From the NCBI GenBank assembly GCA_025355105.1, contig JANYAE010000082.1:1-50304 (forward strand): a stretch of 50,304 bases of DNA, written 5' to 3'. Below the pieces are notes generated by a model that saw nothing but the letters and a program-made list of their open reading frames with translations, did no database searches and was not told the origin of the DNA. The stretch comes from Pseudomonadota bacterium (GTDB lineage Bacteria > Pseudomonadota > Gammaproteobacteria > Steroidobacterales > Steroidobacteraceae). Shown piece after piece: positions 1 through 8,955 of this stretch; position 1 is the first letter of the stretch; each line of letters begins with the position of its first letter. The position numbers and the translations under genes were made by a program.

Positions 1-199
1 CGACCTGGCGCTGCCGGTCGCCGCGCCACAGCCCCGGCAGGATCGCGAGCCAAGGCAGCACGCCGAGCGCGCAGGCGAGAGCGGCGGTGGGCGCGCTGTA
101 GCGCGCGACGTGCCAGCTGACGAACAACGCGCACAGCAGACCGACCAGGCCGGAGACGGCACGGCGCGCGACATTGCCGGCCGCGGCGCGGCCGGTCAC
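1..199 (-). CDS. DUF2069 family membrane protein (N-terminal part, cut by window start)
   Basis: Reading leftwards from a GTG at 197-199, the frame stays open to the window edge, giving about 66 residues of a small membrane protein. Two hydrophobic stretches are visible, one around LVGLLCALFVSWHVARY and one around LACALGVLPWLAILPGLWRG; the Trp-Arg-Gly ending of the second segment resembles DUF2069 proteins. The GTG overlaps the wrbA stop as GTGA, so translation is probably coupled. A DUF2069 gene directly after wrbA is a recurring pair in gammaproteobacteria. Function is unknown. The C-terminus lies outside the window, so length cannot be checked. Confidence 0.65.
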   Translation of the reverse strand, partial: MTGRAAAGNVARRAVSGLVGLLCALFVSWHVARYSAPTAALACALGVLPWLAILPGLWRGDRQRQV

Positions 200-798
200 G
201 GCGTCAGGCGCGGCGCGAGCCGTGTGGCGAGCTCCGCGACCCGCCGGCCGAGCAGCTGCGCCAGGGTCTTCTCGTCGTCGGTGGGGCGGTGGTCCTCGCC
301 GCTGCCGATCGTCCCCGCGCCGTACGGCCCGCCGCCACGCTGCGTCCCGGCCACCGCCGGCTCGGTGAACGGCAGGCCGCAGAGCAGCATGCCGTGGTGC
401 AGGAGCGGCAGCATCATCGAGAGCAGCGTCGATTCGTGGCCGCCGTGCAGCGTGCTGGTGGAGGTGAACACCCCCGCCGGCTTGCCGACCAGCGCGCCGC
501 TTGCCCAGGCCGCGCTCGTGCCGTCGAGGAAATATTTTAGCGGCGCGGCCATGTTGCCAAAACGCGTCGGACTGCCGAGCAGCAGGCCGTCGCACTGCGC
601 GAGGTCCTGGTGGCTGACATAAGGCGGGCCGCTGGCCGGCACCGGCGACGCCGGAGCATCAATTACAGTGGTAACTGCCGGCACCGTGCGCAGCATCGCG
701 GTCGCGCCGGCGACGCTTTCGACGCCGCGGCAGACATGGCGCGCGAGCGCGGCGGTGCTGCCGTTGCGCGAGTAATACAACACAAGAACAGTCGGCAT
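196..798 (-). CDS. wrbA: WrbA-type NAD(P)H:quinone oxidoreductase
   Basis: A 200-residue cytoplasmic flavodoxin-like protein. WrbA proteins bind FMN and reduce quinones with NAD(P)H in two-electron steps, limiting semiquinone formation. The N-terminal phosphate-binding loop YYSRNGSTAALA (about residues 8-19) follows strand 1. GSPTRFGNMAAPLKYFLD in mid-protein and GGGPYGAGTI near the C-terminus are the characteristic WrbA flavin-contacting segments. Length matches the family (about 200). The ATG at 798 lies directly before strand 1, which fixes the start. The stop overlaps the GTG of the DUF2069 gene. It is divergent from the lipoprotein gene, with 94 bases between them. Family assignment is very secure; the in vivo substrate is not known. 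Confidence 0.93.
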   Translation of the reverse strand: MPTVLVLYYSRNGSTAALARHVCRGVESVAGATAMLRTVPAVTTVIDAPASPVPASGPPYVSHQDLAQCDGLLLGSPTRFGNMAAPLKYFLDGTSAAWASGALVGKPAGVFTSTSTLHGGHESTLLSMMLPLLHHGMLLCGLPFTEPAVAGTQRGGGPYGAGTIGSGEDHRPTDDEKTLAQLLGRRVAELATRLAPRLTP

Positions 799-832
799 CA
801 GGTCTTGGCGGCGGTGCGGCGGTCGGGCTTGC

Positions 833-862
833 TTGACGCAGGAATCTGGCGCTTGCTAGCGT
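833..862 (+). promoter_or_regulatory. Candidate promoter for the DUF4398 lipoprotein gene
   Basis: TTGACG (833-838) is followed after 18 bases by TAGCGT (857-862). The -10 is preceded by TGC, an extended -10 feature that could offset its poor hexamer. It would start transcription about 25 bases before the ATG at 893, leaving room for a GGGGGAA ribosome site. The -35 is good (5 of 6), the -10 weak (3 of 6). Confidence 0.35.
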
Positions 863-892
863 CATTGGCGATGTCTGGGGGAAGATGATCGC

Positions 893-1198
893 ATGTTTTG
901 TCGTTCGCGACTCTGCGGGCTCGTGGTGGCGGCGCTAATGATCGGCGCCTGCGCGGCCGCGCCCGTGCAGACGATGAGCGACACGCGCCAGACCATCAAG
1001 GCGGCCGAGGCGGCCGGCGCGGATGCGGTCGCGCCGCAAGCGCTCGCGGCTGCGCGCGACGGTCTGAAGCGCGCCGAGGCCGAGATCCGAGTCGGCGATT
1101 ACCGCAGCGCGCGACGCGCGGCAGCGGCAGCGCGCCAGAGCGCGGCCGATGCGCTCGCCGCGACGCAGCAGCGCAACGCCGCCAACGGTTCGCGCTAG
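893..1198 (+). CDS. Small DUF4398-domain lipoprotein
   Basis: A 101-residue exported lipoprotein. The signal peptide runs from residue 1 to 19 and ends in a lipobox, IGAC, with the lipidated Cys at residue 20. The mature part is an alanine-rich helical segment with the pattern typical of DUF4398 (AAEAAGADAVAPQAL, then AEAEIRVGDYRSARRAA). Members are often found beside OmpA-like proteins and are thought to sit in the outer membrane facing the periplasm; no OmpA-like gene is adjacent here. A purine-rich GGGGGAAGA lies 8-16 bases before the ATG. Its stop TAG shares the four bases CTAG with the stop of the convergent transglycosylase gene. The precise role is unknown. Confidence 0.8.
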   Translation: MFCRSRLCGLVVAALMIGACAAAPVQTMSDTRQTIKAAEAAGADAVAPQALAAARDGLKRAEAEIRVGDYRSARRAAAAARQSAADALAATQQRNAANGSR

Positions 1199-1851
1199 CC
1201 GCGCCAGCGGCGGGTCAGGCGCGTCAGCACCAGGTCCGGGTACTCGCGGCGTCCGACGCTGCCGTTGTAGCGCGCCAGCGCCCGACGATAGTCGTTGCGC
1301 TCGAGGTGCATGTAGTAGCCGAGGATCTCGCAACCGAGGCGCACGTTGAAGTCGACGCTGCCGAACAGGCGGTTGTCGACGCCGAGGCGCCGCGGCCAGA
1401 AAGGCATCACCTGCATCAGCCCGACCGCGCCGGCGTGCGAGACCGCGTAGCGGTCGAAATGGCTCTCGACGTCGATGACGGCGAGCACCAGCTCCGGTGT
1501 CAGCAGCAGGTCGAAGCGCCGCTCGTCGTGGTAGCGGCTGACCACCGCGTGCGCCTCGCAATAGACCTGCCGCAGGATCTCGACCCGCAGGCCCGGGTCG
1601 TTGACGAGCTTGCGCAGCCGCGGCTCCTGCAGCTTGAAGAACACTTCCTCGCCGAAGCGGTCCTCGTGGCCGTCGCAGCGCGTCGTGGCGATCGCCTGCT
1701 CGAGGATCGTCCTGAGTCCGGGGTCTTCCTGGCGGTCGGCGTGTGCCGGCGCGGCCAGTGCCGCGCCGAGCGCGAGCGCGCCGAGCAGCCGGCGCGCGCG
1801 CCGCGCGCCGCGCTCAGGGGGCCTGGCGCGACCGCAGGTAGGCAACGGCAT
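1195..1851 (-). CDS. Lytic transglycosylase (SLT domain), exported
   Basis: A periplasmic murein-cleaving lytic transglycosylase of 218 residues. A signal peptide with an arginine-rich n-region and an alanine-rich core ([17 protein letters not shown]) ends near residue 38. The catalytic domain carries [10 protein letters not shown] with the catalytic Glu near residue 129, then AVGLMQVMP and, further on, ALARYNGS, the standard SLT signature series. The start is taken at the ATG at 1851, inside the end of proS (38-base overlap); no closer start gives a signal peptide, and a GAGGA lies about 14 bases upstream. It directly follows proS on the same strand and is probably cotranscribed. Enzyme class is secure; the start is less so, and it is too short to be the full Slt70 type. 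Confidence 0.85.
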   Translation of the reverse strand: MPLPTCGRARPPERGARRARRLLGALALGAALAAPAHADRQEDPGLRTILEQAIATTRCDGHEDRFGEEVFFKLQEPRLRKLVNDPGLRVEILRQVYCEAHAVVSRYHDERRFDLLLTPELVLAVIDVESHFDRYAVSHAGAVGLMQVMPFWPRRLGVDNRLFGSVDFNVRLGCEILGYYMHLERNDYRRALARYNGSVGRREYPDLVLTRLTRRWRG

Positions 1852-3523
1852 CGGCGAGCGCGAAATCCTCGCTCTCCGTCGCGCGGCGGTGGCGGTACTC
1901 GAGCCGCCCGGCGTCGAGCCCGCGCTCGCCGACGACGATTCGGTGCGGTATTCCATACAGCTCTGCATCCGCGAACTTGACGCCGGGCCGGGCGTCGCGG
2001 TCGTCGAGCAGCACCTCGAAGCCGGCGGCGCCGAGCTCCGCGTACAGCCGCTCGCTGGCCTCGCGCACCCGCGCCGACTTCTGCAAGTTGATCGGCACGA
2101 TCACGACGTCAAAGGGCGCGAGCGGCTCCGGCCAGATGATGCCGCGCTCATCGTGGTTCTGCTCGATCGCGGCCGCCACGACGCGCGTCACACCGATGCC
2201 ATAGCAGCCCATCAGCATCTCGACGCCCTTGCCCTGCTCGTCGAGCACGGTGGCGCCGAGCGCCGCGCTGTATTTGGCGCCGAGCTTGAAGACGTGGCCG
2301 ACCTCGATGCCGCGGGCGATCGACAGGCGCCCCCGGCCGGTTGGGCTCGGATCGCCCTCGACCACGTTGCGCAGGTCGGCCGCGGCGGCCTGCGCCAGGT
2401 CGCGGCCCCAGTTGACGCCCGTCAGATGCGCGTCGGGGGCGTTCGCGCCGCAGATGAAGTCGGACAGCGCGAGTGCCGAGTGGTCGGCGATGATCGGGCA
2501 GCTGAGGCCGACCGGCCCGAGGAAGCCGATCTCGGCACCGAGCTCGCGCGCGATGCGGTCCGGGGCCGCCATCTTGAGCGGGTTCGCCACCAGCGGCAGC
2601 GTCTGCGCCTTGAGCGCGTTCAGCTCGTGATCGCCGCGGAGCACGAGCGCGACCAGGCCGCCGTCGGCGGCCTCGACGATCAGCGTCTTGATGCAGCGCT
2701 CGGCCGGCACCTTGAGCAGCGCGGCGAGCTCGGCGATGGTGCGTACGTGCGGCGTCGGCACGCTCTGCACCGCCTCGCGCGCCGCGGCGCGCGCTCCAGG
2801 CGGCGCCAGCGCCTCGGCCTTCTCGATGTTGGCGGCATAGTCGTCGCCGTCGGAGAACACGATGGCATCCTCGCCGGAGGACGCGAGCACGTGAAACTCC
2901 TGCGAGCCGGTGCCGCCGATGGCGCCCGGGTCGGCCAGCACCGCCCGGAACTTCAGCTGCATCCGGCTGAAGATGCGCGTGTACGCGTCGTACATCAGCC
3001 GGTAGCCTGCTTCCAGCGAGGCCTCGTCGAGGTGGAAGCTGTAGGCGTCCTTCATGATGAACTCGCGCGCGCGCATGACGCCGAAGCGCGGCCGGATCTC
3101 GTCGCGGAACTTGAGCTGGATCTGGTAGAAGTTCACCGGCAGCTGGCGGTAGCTCTTGAGCTCGCGCCTGGCGATGTCGGTGATGACCTCCTCGTGCGTC
3201 GGGCCGTAGACGAAGCTGCGTTCGTGGCGGTCCTTGAGGCGCAGCAGCTCCGGCCCGAACTGTTCCCAGCGCCCCGATTCCTGCCAGAGTTCGGCCGGCT
3301 GGATCGTCGGCATCAGCACCTCGAGGGCGCCGGCGCGGTTCATCTCCTCGCGGATGATCTGCTCGACCTTGCGCAGCACGCGCAGGCCCATCGGCAGCCA
3401 TGTGTAGAGTCCGCCGGCCAGCCGGCGGATCAGCCCGGCGCGCAGCATCAGCTGATGGCTGACGATCTCGGCGTCGGCCGGCAGTTCCTTGAGATTCTGG
3501 ATCGGGTAGGCGGACAGACGCAT
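1814..3523 (-). CDS. proS: Prolyl-tRNA synthetase (bacterial type, with editing domain)
   Basis: Charges tRNA-Pro with proline in the cytoplasm. At 569 residues it matches the E. coli enzyme (572). It begins [20 protein letters not shown], typical of the bacterial class II type. Motif 2 is seen as [18 protein letters not shown] (about residues 138-155), with KDAYSFH after it. The middle third holds the YbaK-like insertion that deacylates mischarged Ala-tRNA-Pro. Motif 3 is [16 protein letters not shown], followed by the anticodon-binding domain (ending [12 protein letters not shown]). The ATG at 3523 sits 125 bases from the divergent pssA gene. The 3' end overlaps the transglycosylase gene start. 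Very secure. Confidence 0.97.
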   Translation of the reverse strand: MRLSAYPIQNLKELPADAEIVSHQLMLRAGLIRRLAGGLYTWLPMGLRVLRKVEQIIREEMNRAGALEVLMPTIQPAELWQESGRWEQFGPELLRLKDRHERSFVYGPTHEEVITDIARRELKSYRQLPVNFYQIQLKFRDEIRPRFGVMRAREFIMKDAYSFHLDEASLEAGYRLMYDAYTRIFSRMQLKFRAVLADPGAIGGTGSQEFHVLASSGEDAIVFSDGDDYAANIEKAEALAPPGARAAAREAVQSVPTPHVRTIAELAALLKVPAERCIKTLIVEAADGGLVALVLRGDHELNALKAQTLPLVANPLKMAAPDRIARELGAEIGFLGPVGLSCPIIADHSALALSDFICGANAPDAHLTGVNWGRDLAQAAAADLRNVVEGDPSPTGRGRLSIARGIEVGHVFKLGAKYSAALGATVLDEQGKGVEMLMGCYGIGVTRVVAAAIEQNHDERGIIWPEPLAPFDVVIVPINLQKSARVREASERLYAELGAAGFEVLLDDRDARPGVKFADAELYGIPHRIVVGERGLDAGRLEYRHRRATESEDFALADAVAYLRSRQAP

Positions 3524-3613
3524 GCGGGGCAGGGCCTCGGTCGAAGGGGTGCGCCCGGGGGAGCGCGACGGAGCGGCATCTTATCAGGCGGGGGCACGCC
3601 GCCCGCGGCGCGG

Positions 3614-3642
3614 TTGTTGGCGACAGCCGGGGGCCCTATCAT
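3614..3642 (+). promoter_or_regulatory. Candidate pssA promoter, nearly leaderless
   Basis: TTGTTG (3614-3619), a 17-base spacer and TATCAT (3637-3642, 5 of 6 matches). The -10 ends only six bases before the pssA ATG at 3649, so the expected transcription start falls on or next to the start codon. No Shine-Dalgarno sequence is visible before this ATG, which fits a leaderless or very short leader. Confidence 0.5.
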
Positions 3643-3648
3643 TCCGCC

Positions 3649-4443
3649 ATGTCCGATCTCGACGCCACCCACGATGCCCCTGACCGCTCGCCGCGCCCGC
3701 GGCGCGGGGTCTACCTGCTGCCCAATCTGCTGACCACGGCCAATCTGTTCTCCGGCTTCTACGGCATCGTCGCCGCGATCGACGGTAACTTCGACCGGGC
3801 GTGGGTCGCGATCTTCGCGGCCATGGTGTTCGACGGGCTCGATGGACGGATCGCCCGCTGGACCCATACCGAGACGCAGTTCGGCAAGGAATACGACAGC
3901 CTCTCGGACCTCGTGGCCTTCGGCCTCGGGCCCGCGATCATCGTCTACCAGTGGGGCGTCGCCCGGCTTGCCGAGTACAACGCCGCCTGGGGCCGGGTCG
4001 GCTGGCTGGTGACGTTCTTCTACGCGGTCGCGACCGCGTTCCGCCTGGCGCGCTTCAACACCCGCACCGCATCGGTCGACAAGCGCTACTTCGAGGGCCT
4101 GCCGTCCCCGGGCGCCGCCGCCGTGGTCGCGGCGTTCATCGGCACGGCGCACCGCTACGAGCTCGGCGGCCCCTACGGGCTGGTACTCGCCTTCGTCGTG
4201 ACCGCGGTGGCGGGGCTGCTGATGGTGAGCCGCTTCTACTATTCGAGCTTCAAGGGCTTCAAGCTGACCGGCCGCGTGCGCTTCACCTACGCGATCCTCA
4301 TCCCGCTGGTCTTCGTCGTGATCTCCGTCAATCCGCCCGTCGTGCTGCTGGCGCTGTTCGGCACCTTCGCGCTCACCGCGCCCTGCGCGGCGGCGTGGCG
4401 CGGGCTGCGGCGCCGGCCATCGGTCGGTGCCGGTAGGTCCTGA
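3649..4443 (+). CDS. pssA: CDP-diacylglycerol--serine O-phosphatidyltransferase
   Basis: An integral membrane enzyme making phosphatidylserine from CDP-diacylglycerol and L-serine, the first committed step to phosphatidylethanolamine. The CDP-alcohol phosphotransferase signature is complete: D62-G-L-D65-G-x2-A69-R70-x8-G79-x3-D83-x3-D87. About 264 residues with several hydrophobic segments before and after this motif. FRLARFNT and [12 protein letters not shown] downstream are typical of the PssA subfamily and argue against the PgsA or PcsA branches. This is the membrane-embedded type, not the soluble phospholipase-D-like enzyme of E. coli. The first base of the next gene's ATG is the last base of its TGA stop, implying coupled translation with the uracil-DNA glycosylase gene. 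Confidence 0.92.
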   Translation: MSDLDATHDAPDRSPRPRRGVYLLPNLLTTANLFSGFYGIVAAIDGNFDRAWVAIFAAMVFDGLDGRIARWTHTETQFGKEYDSLSDLVAFGLGPAIIVYQWGVARLAEYNAAWGRVGWLVTFFYAVATAFRLARFNTRTASVDKRYFEGLPSPGAAAVVAAFIGTAHRYELGGPYGLVLAFVVTAVAGLLMVSRFYYSSFKGFKLTGRVRFTYAILIPLVFVVISVNPPVVLLALFGTFALTAPCAAAWRGLRRRPSVGAGRS

Positions 4444-5111
4444 TGGATGCGCGGCGCGCGGCGATCCTCGGCACGATCGGCGTTGACCGGTTCGTGGCCC
4501 GCACGCCGCTGCTGGCCGCGGGCGCAGCGCCGGCCACCGCCACCGATCGCCTCGACTGGGACGGTCTCGCCGCCGCGGTCGCCGGTTGCACCCGCTGCGG
4601 GCTCGCCGCGACCCGGACCCAGACCGTTTTCGGGGTCGGCGACCGCGGCGCCCGCTGGCTGGTCGTCGGCGAGGCGCCTGGTGCGGAGGAGGACCGCCAG
4701 GGCGAGCCCTTCGTCGGCCGGGCCGGTCGGTTGCTCAATTCGATGCTGCGCGCGGTCGGTCTGGCCCGCGAGCAGGTGTTCATCGCCAACGTCCTGAAGT
4801 GCCGCCCGCCCGGGAACCGCGACCCACTGCCCGAGGAGGTGCGCTGCTGCCTGCCGTACCTGCACCGGCAGATCGCGCTGATCGATCCGGCGCTGATCCT
4901 GTGCGTCGGGCGGATCGCGGCCCAGAACCTGCTCGGTGTCGACACGCCGCTCGGCCAGCTGCGCGGCCGCAGCCACGAGCTCAAGCCCTTCGGCACGCCG
5001 GTCGTCGTGACCTACCACCCGGCGTACCTGCTGCGTTCGCCGGGCGAGAAGCGCAAGAGCTGGGCGGACCTCAAGCTGGCGATGGAGGTGGCACGTGGCC
5101 GCGGCGCATGA
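4443..5111 (+). CDS. Family 4 uracil-DNA glycosylase with iron-sulfur cluster
   Basis: Removes uracil from DNA to start base-excision repair. The 222-residue protein has the family 4 layout: motif [21 protein letters not shown] (about residues 76-95), motif B YHPAYLLR with His192, and four cysteines placed to bind a [4Fe-4S] cluster (C49, C52, C120 and C135 or C136). The first about 30 residues are a variable leader, as seen in proteins that were once annotated as the N-terminal domain of a phage DNA polymerase. Its ATG overlaps the pssA stop, and its 3' end overlaps rimI by 17 bases. Family 4 enzymes are best studied in thermophiles but are common in proteobacteria. Secure. Confidence 0.92.
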   Translation: MDARRAAILGTIGVDRFVARTPLLAAGAAPATATDRLDWDGLAAAVAGCTRCGLAATRTQTVFGVGDRGARWLVVGEAPGAEEDRQGEPFVGRAGRLLNSMLRAVGLAREQVFIANVLKCRPPGNRDPLPEEVRCCLPYLHRQIALIDPALILCVGRIAAQNLLGVDTPLGQLRGRSHELKPFGTPVVVTYHPAYLLRSPGEKRKSWADLKLAMEVARGRGA

Positions 5112-5622
5112 CGAACTGCGGGAGCCGCGCGTCACTCACCGGCGCATGGCGGAAGCGGACCTGCCGACGGTCGTGTCGCTCGAGAACTCCGCCTACATGT
5201 TCCCTTGGAGCCTCGGAATCTTTCGCGACTGCCTGCGGGTCGGCTACACCTGCCGGGTGATCGAGGTCGCGGACGGCATCGGCGGCTACGGCATCATGTC
5301 GATGGGCGCGGGCGAAGCGCACATTCTCAACGTCTGCATCCGCGCCGACCTGCGCGGCCACGGCGTCGGCCGCCGCCTGCTGGTCTGGCTGCTCGACGAG
5401 GCGCGGGCCGCCGGCCAGGGCTGGGTGTTCCTCGAGGTCCGGCCGTCGAATCGACCGGCGATCCTGCTCTACGAGTCGCTCGGCTTCGCGCCGGTCGGGC
5501 TGCGGCGCGGCTACTACCAGGCGGTCGGCGGCCGCGAAGACGCGATCGTCTACCGGCTGGACCTCGACCTGTGGGGGGAGGCCCGCGCCCGGGTCGCGCC
5601 CGCTGTGCGGCGGGACGGCTGA
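5095..5622 (+). CDS. rimI: Ribosomal protein S18 alanine N-acetyltransferase
   Basis: A GNAT-fold acetyltransferase that acetylates the N-terminal alanine of ribosomal protein S18. The RimI-like region ENSAYMFPWSLGIFRD (around residues 30-45) is followed by ILNVCIRADLRGHGVGRRLL, whose R-G-H-G-V-G is the acetyl-CoA pyrophosphate loop. Then come FLEVRPSNRPAILLYESLGF and GYYQAVGGREDAIVY, all closely matching E. coli RimI. At 175 residues it is longer than E. coli RimI (148), with a short N-terminal extension starting at the GTG at 5095 and a C-terminal tail. The GTG lies inside the preceding glycosylase gene. An internal start just before the GNAT domain is possible. Confidence 0.9.
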   Translation: MAAAHDELREPRVTHRRMAEADLPTVVSLENSAYMFPWSLGIFRDCLRVGYTCRVIEVADGIGGYGIMSMGAGEAHILNVCIRADLRGHGVGRRLLVWLLDEARAAGQGWVFLEVRPSNRPAILLYESLGFAPVGLRRGYYQAVGGREDAIVYRLDLDLWGEARARVAPAVRRDG

Positions 5623-5661
5623 CCGGCTACCATTGCGGCCCCGCGAGGCCGTAGTCCCCCC

Positions 5662-7263
5662 ATGAACGAGTCACTCCTCACCGCCGAAATCGAGCGGCGC
5701 CGCACCTTTGCGATCATTTCCCATCCGGATGCCGGCAAGACGACGCTGACCGAGAAGCTGCTGCTGTTCGGCGGCGCGATCCAGATGGCCGGGACGGTCA
5801 AGGGGCGCAAGGCCGCGCGCCACGCCACCTCCGACTGGATGCGGCTCGAGCAGCAACGCGGCATCTCGGTGACCTCCTCGGTGATGCAGTTCCCGTACCG
5901 CGAGCGGATCGTCAACCTGCTCGATACGCCCGGCCACGAGGATTTTTCCGAGGACACCTATCGCACCCTGACGGCGGTCGACTCGGCACTGATGGTGATC
6001 GACTGCGCCAAGGGCGTCGAGGAGCGGACCATCAAGCTGATGGAGGTCTGCCGGCTGCGCGATACGCCCATCATGACCTTCATCAACAAGCTCGATCGCG
6101 AGGGTCGCGAGCCGGTCGAGCTGCTCGACGAGGTCGAGCGCGTGCTCGGCCTCAAGTGTGCGCCGGTGACCTGGCCGATCGGCATGGGGCGCGAGCTGCG
6201 CGGCATCTATCATCTGCGCGAAGACCGAATCTACGTCTATACCGCCGCCGAGAAGGGTCGTGCCGGCACCAACCTGGTGATCGACGGGCTGCGCTCGCCG
6301 GCGGCGCAGGAACTGCTCGGCGACCGGCGCGAGGCGCTGTGCGACGAGATTGAGCTGGTGCGCGGCGCGACCGCCGAGTTCGACCTCGACGCCTACCGCG
6401 CCGCGCGCCAGACGCCGGTGTTCTTCGGCTCGGCGATCAACAACTTCGGTGTCGAGGAACTGCTCGCCGCGTTCGTCGAGCATGCGCCGGGACCGCGGCC
6501 GCGCGCGACGCTGACGCGCGAGGTGGTCGCGACCGAGTCGCGCTTCTCCGGCTTCGTGTTCAAGATCCAGGCCAACATGGACCCGTCGCACCGCGACCGG
6601 ATCGCGTTCCTGCGCATCTGCTCCGGGCGCTACCAGCGCGGCATGCGCCTGCACCACGTGCGGCTCGGCAAGGAGGTGCGGGTCGCCGATGCGCTGACCT
6701 TCATGGCGGCGGACCGGCAGCAGGCCGAGGAGGCCTACGCCGGCGACATCATCGGCCTGCACAACCACGGCACGATCAACATCGGCGACACCTTCAGCGA
6801 CGGCGAGAGCGTGACCTTCACCGGTATCCCGAATTTCGCGCCTGAGCTCTTCCGCCGCGCGGTGCTGAAGGACCCGCTGAAGGCGAAGGCGCTGCAGAAG
6901 GGCCTGGCGCAGCTCTGCGAGGAGGGCGCGACGCAGCTGTTCCGGCCGCTGCGCAACAACGACTCGATCCTCGGCGCGGTCGGCCCGCTGCAGTTCGAGG
7001 TGGTCGCGTTCCGGCTGCAGGACGAGTACAGCGTGCAGTGCGTGTTCGAGGGCATCTCGGTGGCGACGGCACGCTGGATCGACTGCGCCGATCCGAAGAA
7101 GCTGGCCGAGTTCCGCGAACGCTGCTACGAGCACCTCGCGCTCGACCACGCCGGCGAGCTCGTCTATCTCGCGCCGTCGCGCGTCAACCTCGAGCTGACG
7201 ATCGAGCGCTGGCCGGCGGTGCGCTTCCGGGAGACGCGCGAGCACCTGGCCAGCGCCGCCTGA
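5662..7263 (+). CDS. prfC: Peptide chain release factor 3
   Basis: A translational GTPase that recycles RF1 and RF2 from the ribosome after peptide release. 533 residues, matching E. coli RF3 (529). The GTPase motifs are clear: G1 [12 protein letters not shown] (residues 21-32), the switch I region [21 protein letters not shown]3 [11 protein letters not shown] (88-98) and G4 NKLDREG (142-148). The order and the wording [11 protein letters not shown] identify RF3 rather than EF-G. It begins 39 bases after rimI and ends 141 bases before phbB. Very secure. Confidence 0.97.
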   Translation: MNESLLTAEIERRRTFAIISHPDAGKTTLTEKLLLFGGAIQMAGTVKGRKAARHATSDWMRLEQQRGISVTSSVMQFPYRERIVNLLDTPGHEDFSEDTYRTLTAVDSALMVIDCAKGVEERTIKLMEVCRLRDTPIMTFINKLDREGREPVELLDEVERVLGLKCAPVTWPIGMGRELRGIYHLREDRIYVYTAAEKGRAGTNLVIDGLRSPAAQELLGDRREALCDEIELVRGATAEFDLDAYRAARQTPVFFGSAINNFGVEELLAAFVEHAPGPRPRATLTREVVATESRFSGFVFKIQANMDPSHRDRIAFLRICSGRYQRGMRLHHVRLGKEVRVADALTFMAADRQQAEEAYAGDIIGLHNHGTINIGDTFSDGESVTFTGIPNFAPELFRRAVLKDPLKAKALQKGLAQLCEEGATQLFRPLRNNDSILGAVGPLQFEVVAFRLQDEYSVQCVFEGISVATARWIDCADPKKLAEFRERCYEHLALDHAGELVYLAPSRVNLELTIERWPAVRFRETREHLASAA

Positions 7264-7289
7264 GGAGTGCTCAAAATCCGAGCAGGCGT

Positions 7290-7302
7290 TGGTGCACTGC
7301 AA
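7290..7302. promoter_or_regulatory. Candidate PhaR/PhbF-type operator upstream of phbB
   Basis: The sequence TGGTGCACTGCAA fits the pattern TG-N-TGC-N3-GCAA that I recall for PhbF/PhaR polyhydroxybutyrate regulators. It lies in the 141-base gap between prfC and phbB, 103 bases before the phbB ATG. The match is exact at all nine fixed positions and sits before a PHB gene, but no regulator gene is visible in the window and I could not find a convincing -35/-10 pair next to it. Confidence 0.4.
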
Positions 7303-7404
7303 GACAGGCGACCGGGCGGGCTACGACCAAGGTCGCTTGTGCCGCCCCCGGCGATCGTCAATCATTGATCCACTGCAGCAACGGCCGACGACAGGGGAAC
7401 AGCG

Positions 7405-8145
<741 letters not shown>

Positions 8146-8151
8146 CGGCGG

Positions 8152-8955
8152 CTACCAGAGCGCCGGGTCAAGCCGGTAGAAGCCGGCGAGCTCGGCGTAC
8201 AGCTGCGGGTGCTCGGCGCGCAGCTCGCGCGGCAGCTCGAAGAACGCCTCGCTCGCGACCGCAAAGAATTCCGCCTCGTCCTCGACCGCATAGGGGTCCA
8301 GCAGCGTGTCCTCACCGGCCTCGGTGCGCGCCTCGAGCGCCGCGAAGGCCTGCTGCATGACCTCGGCCCAGCGCGCGTAGTCGCGCGGGCCGTCGAGCAG
8401 CGGCGCGCCGTTGGCGGCGCCTTCCTCGTGATCGAGATAGTGCGCGAACTCGTGGATCACGACGTTGTAGCCGTCGCCGGAGTCGCGCACGTCGCGCCAC
8501 GACAGCAGGATCCTGCTCGTGTCCCACGACTGGCCGGCGAGCGTGCGCTCGCGCTCGGTGACCACGCCGTGCTCCTCGACGTCGTCGCGCACGACGAACT
8601 CGTCCGGATACACCAGGATCGAGCGGAGCTCGTCGAACACGTGCTCGCTGCGGTTGAGGATCAGCAGGCAGGCCTGGGTGGCGATCTCGGTGCGCATGTC
8701 GTCGCTGACCGCGAGTCCGCCGCAGCCGACGAACTGCCGTTCGGCGAGGAACACACGCACCCGCGCGGCGAGCCGCGGCCGCAGCGCCCTCGGCAGGCGG
8801 CGCCAGGCGCGGCTGCGCGCGAGTGCCGCGCGCTCGCGGCCGGTCGGCGGGCTCGCCAGCAGCCGGCCGCGGCGCCGCCGCCGCAGCAGCGGTGCGCCGG
8901 CCAGCCAGACCAGCACCAGCGCCCCGATCGCCAGCGCGACGAGCAGGGCGGTCAC
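8152..8955 (-). CDS. Membrane-anchored MtfA-like zinc peptidase (M90 family)
   Basis: A 267-residue protein related to MtfA (YeeI) of E. coli, a zinc aminopeptidase that also binds the sugar regulator Mlc. The zinc motif H168-E169-F-A-H172 stands in VVIHEFAHYLDHEEGAANG, which matches the MtfA pattern HEFAHxLD-x-x-x-G-x-x-NG. A downstream EFFAVASEAFFE probably supplies the third ligand. Unlike E. coli MtfA, the N-terminus is a clear membrane segment (ALLVALAIGALVLVWLAG) followed by a run of arginines, so the peptidase domain is probably cytoplasmic and membrane-tethered. The GTG start overlaps the tgpA stop as GTGA, so it is the last gene of the moxR-DUF58-tgpA unit. Partner and substrate are unknown. 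Confidence 0.85.
   Translation of the reverse strand: MTALLVALAIGALVLVWLAGAPLLRRRRRGRLLASPPTGRERAALARSRAWRRLPRALRPRLAARVRVFLAERQFVGCGGLAVSDDMRTEIATQACLLILNRSEHVFDELRSILVYPDEFVVRDDVEEHGVVTERERTLAGQSWDTSRILLSWRDVRDSGDGYNVVIHEFAHYLDHEEGAANGAPLLDGPRDYARWAEVMQQAFAALEARTEAGEDTLLDPYAVEDEAEFFAVASEAFFELPRELRAEHPQLYAELAGFYRLDPALW

Noticed and set aside
1601..3733. A 710-codon open frame on the plus strand opposite proS
   Set aside because: It is antisense to a full-length prolyl-tRNA synthetase; the translation is Arg/Ala/His-rich with no domain. Long antisense frames are expected at this GC content.
7314..7347. GGGCGG ... CCGCCC inverted repeat as a prfC terminator
   Set aside because: The inner arms leave a two-base loop, the outer arms are far apart, and no U-run follows on either strand.
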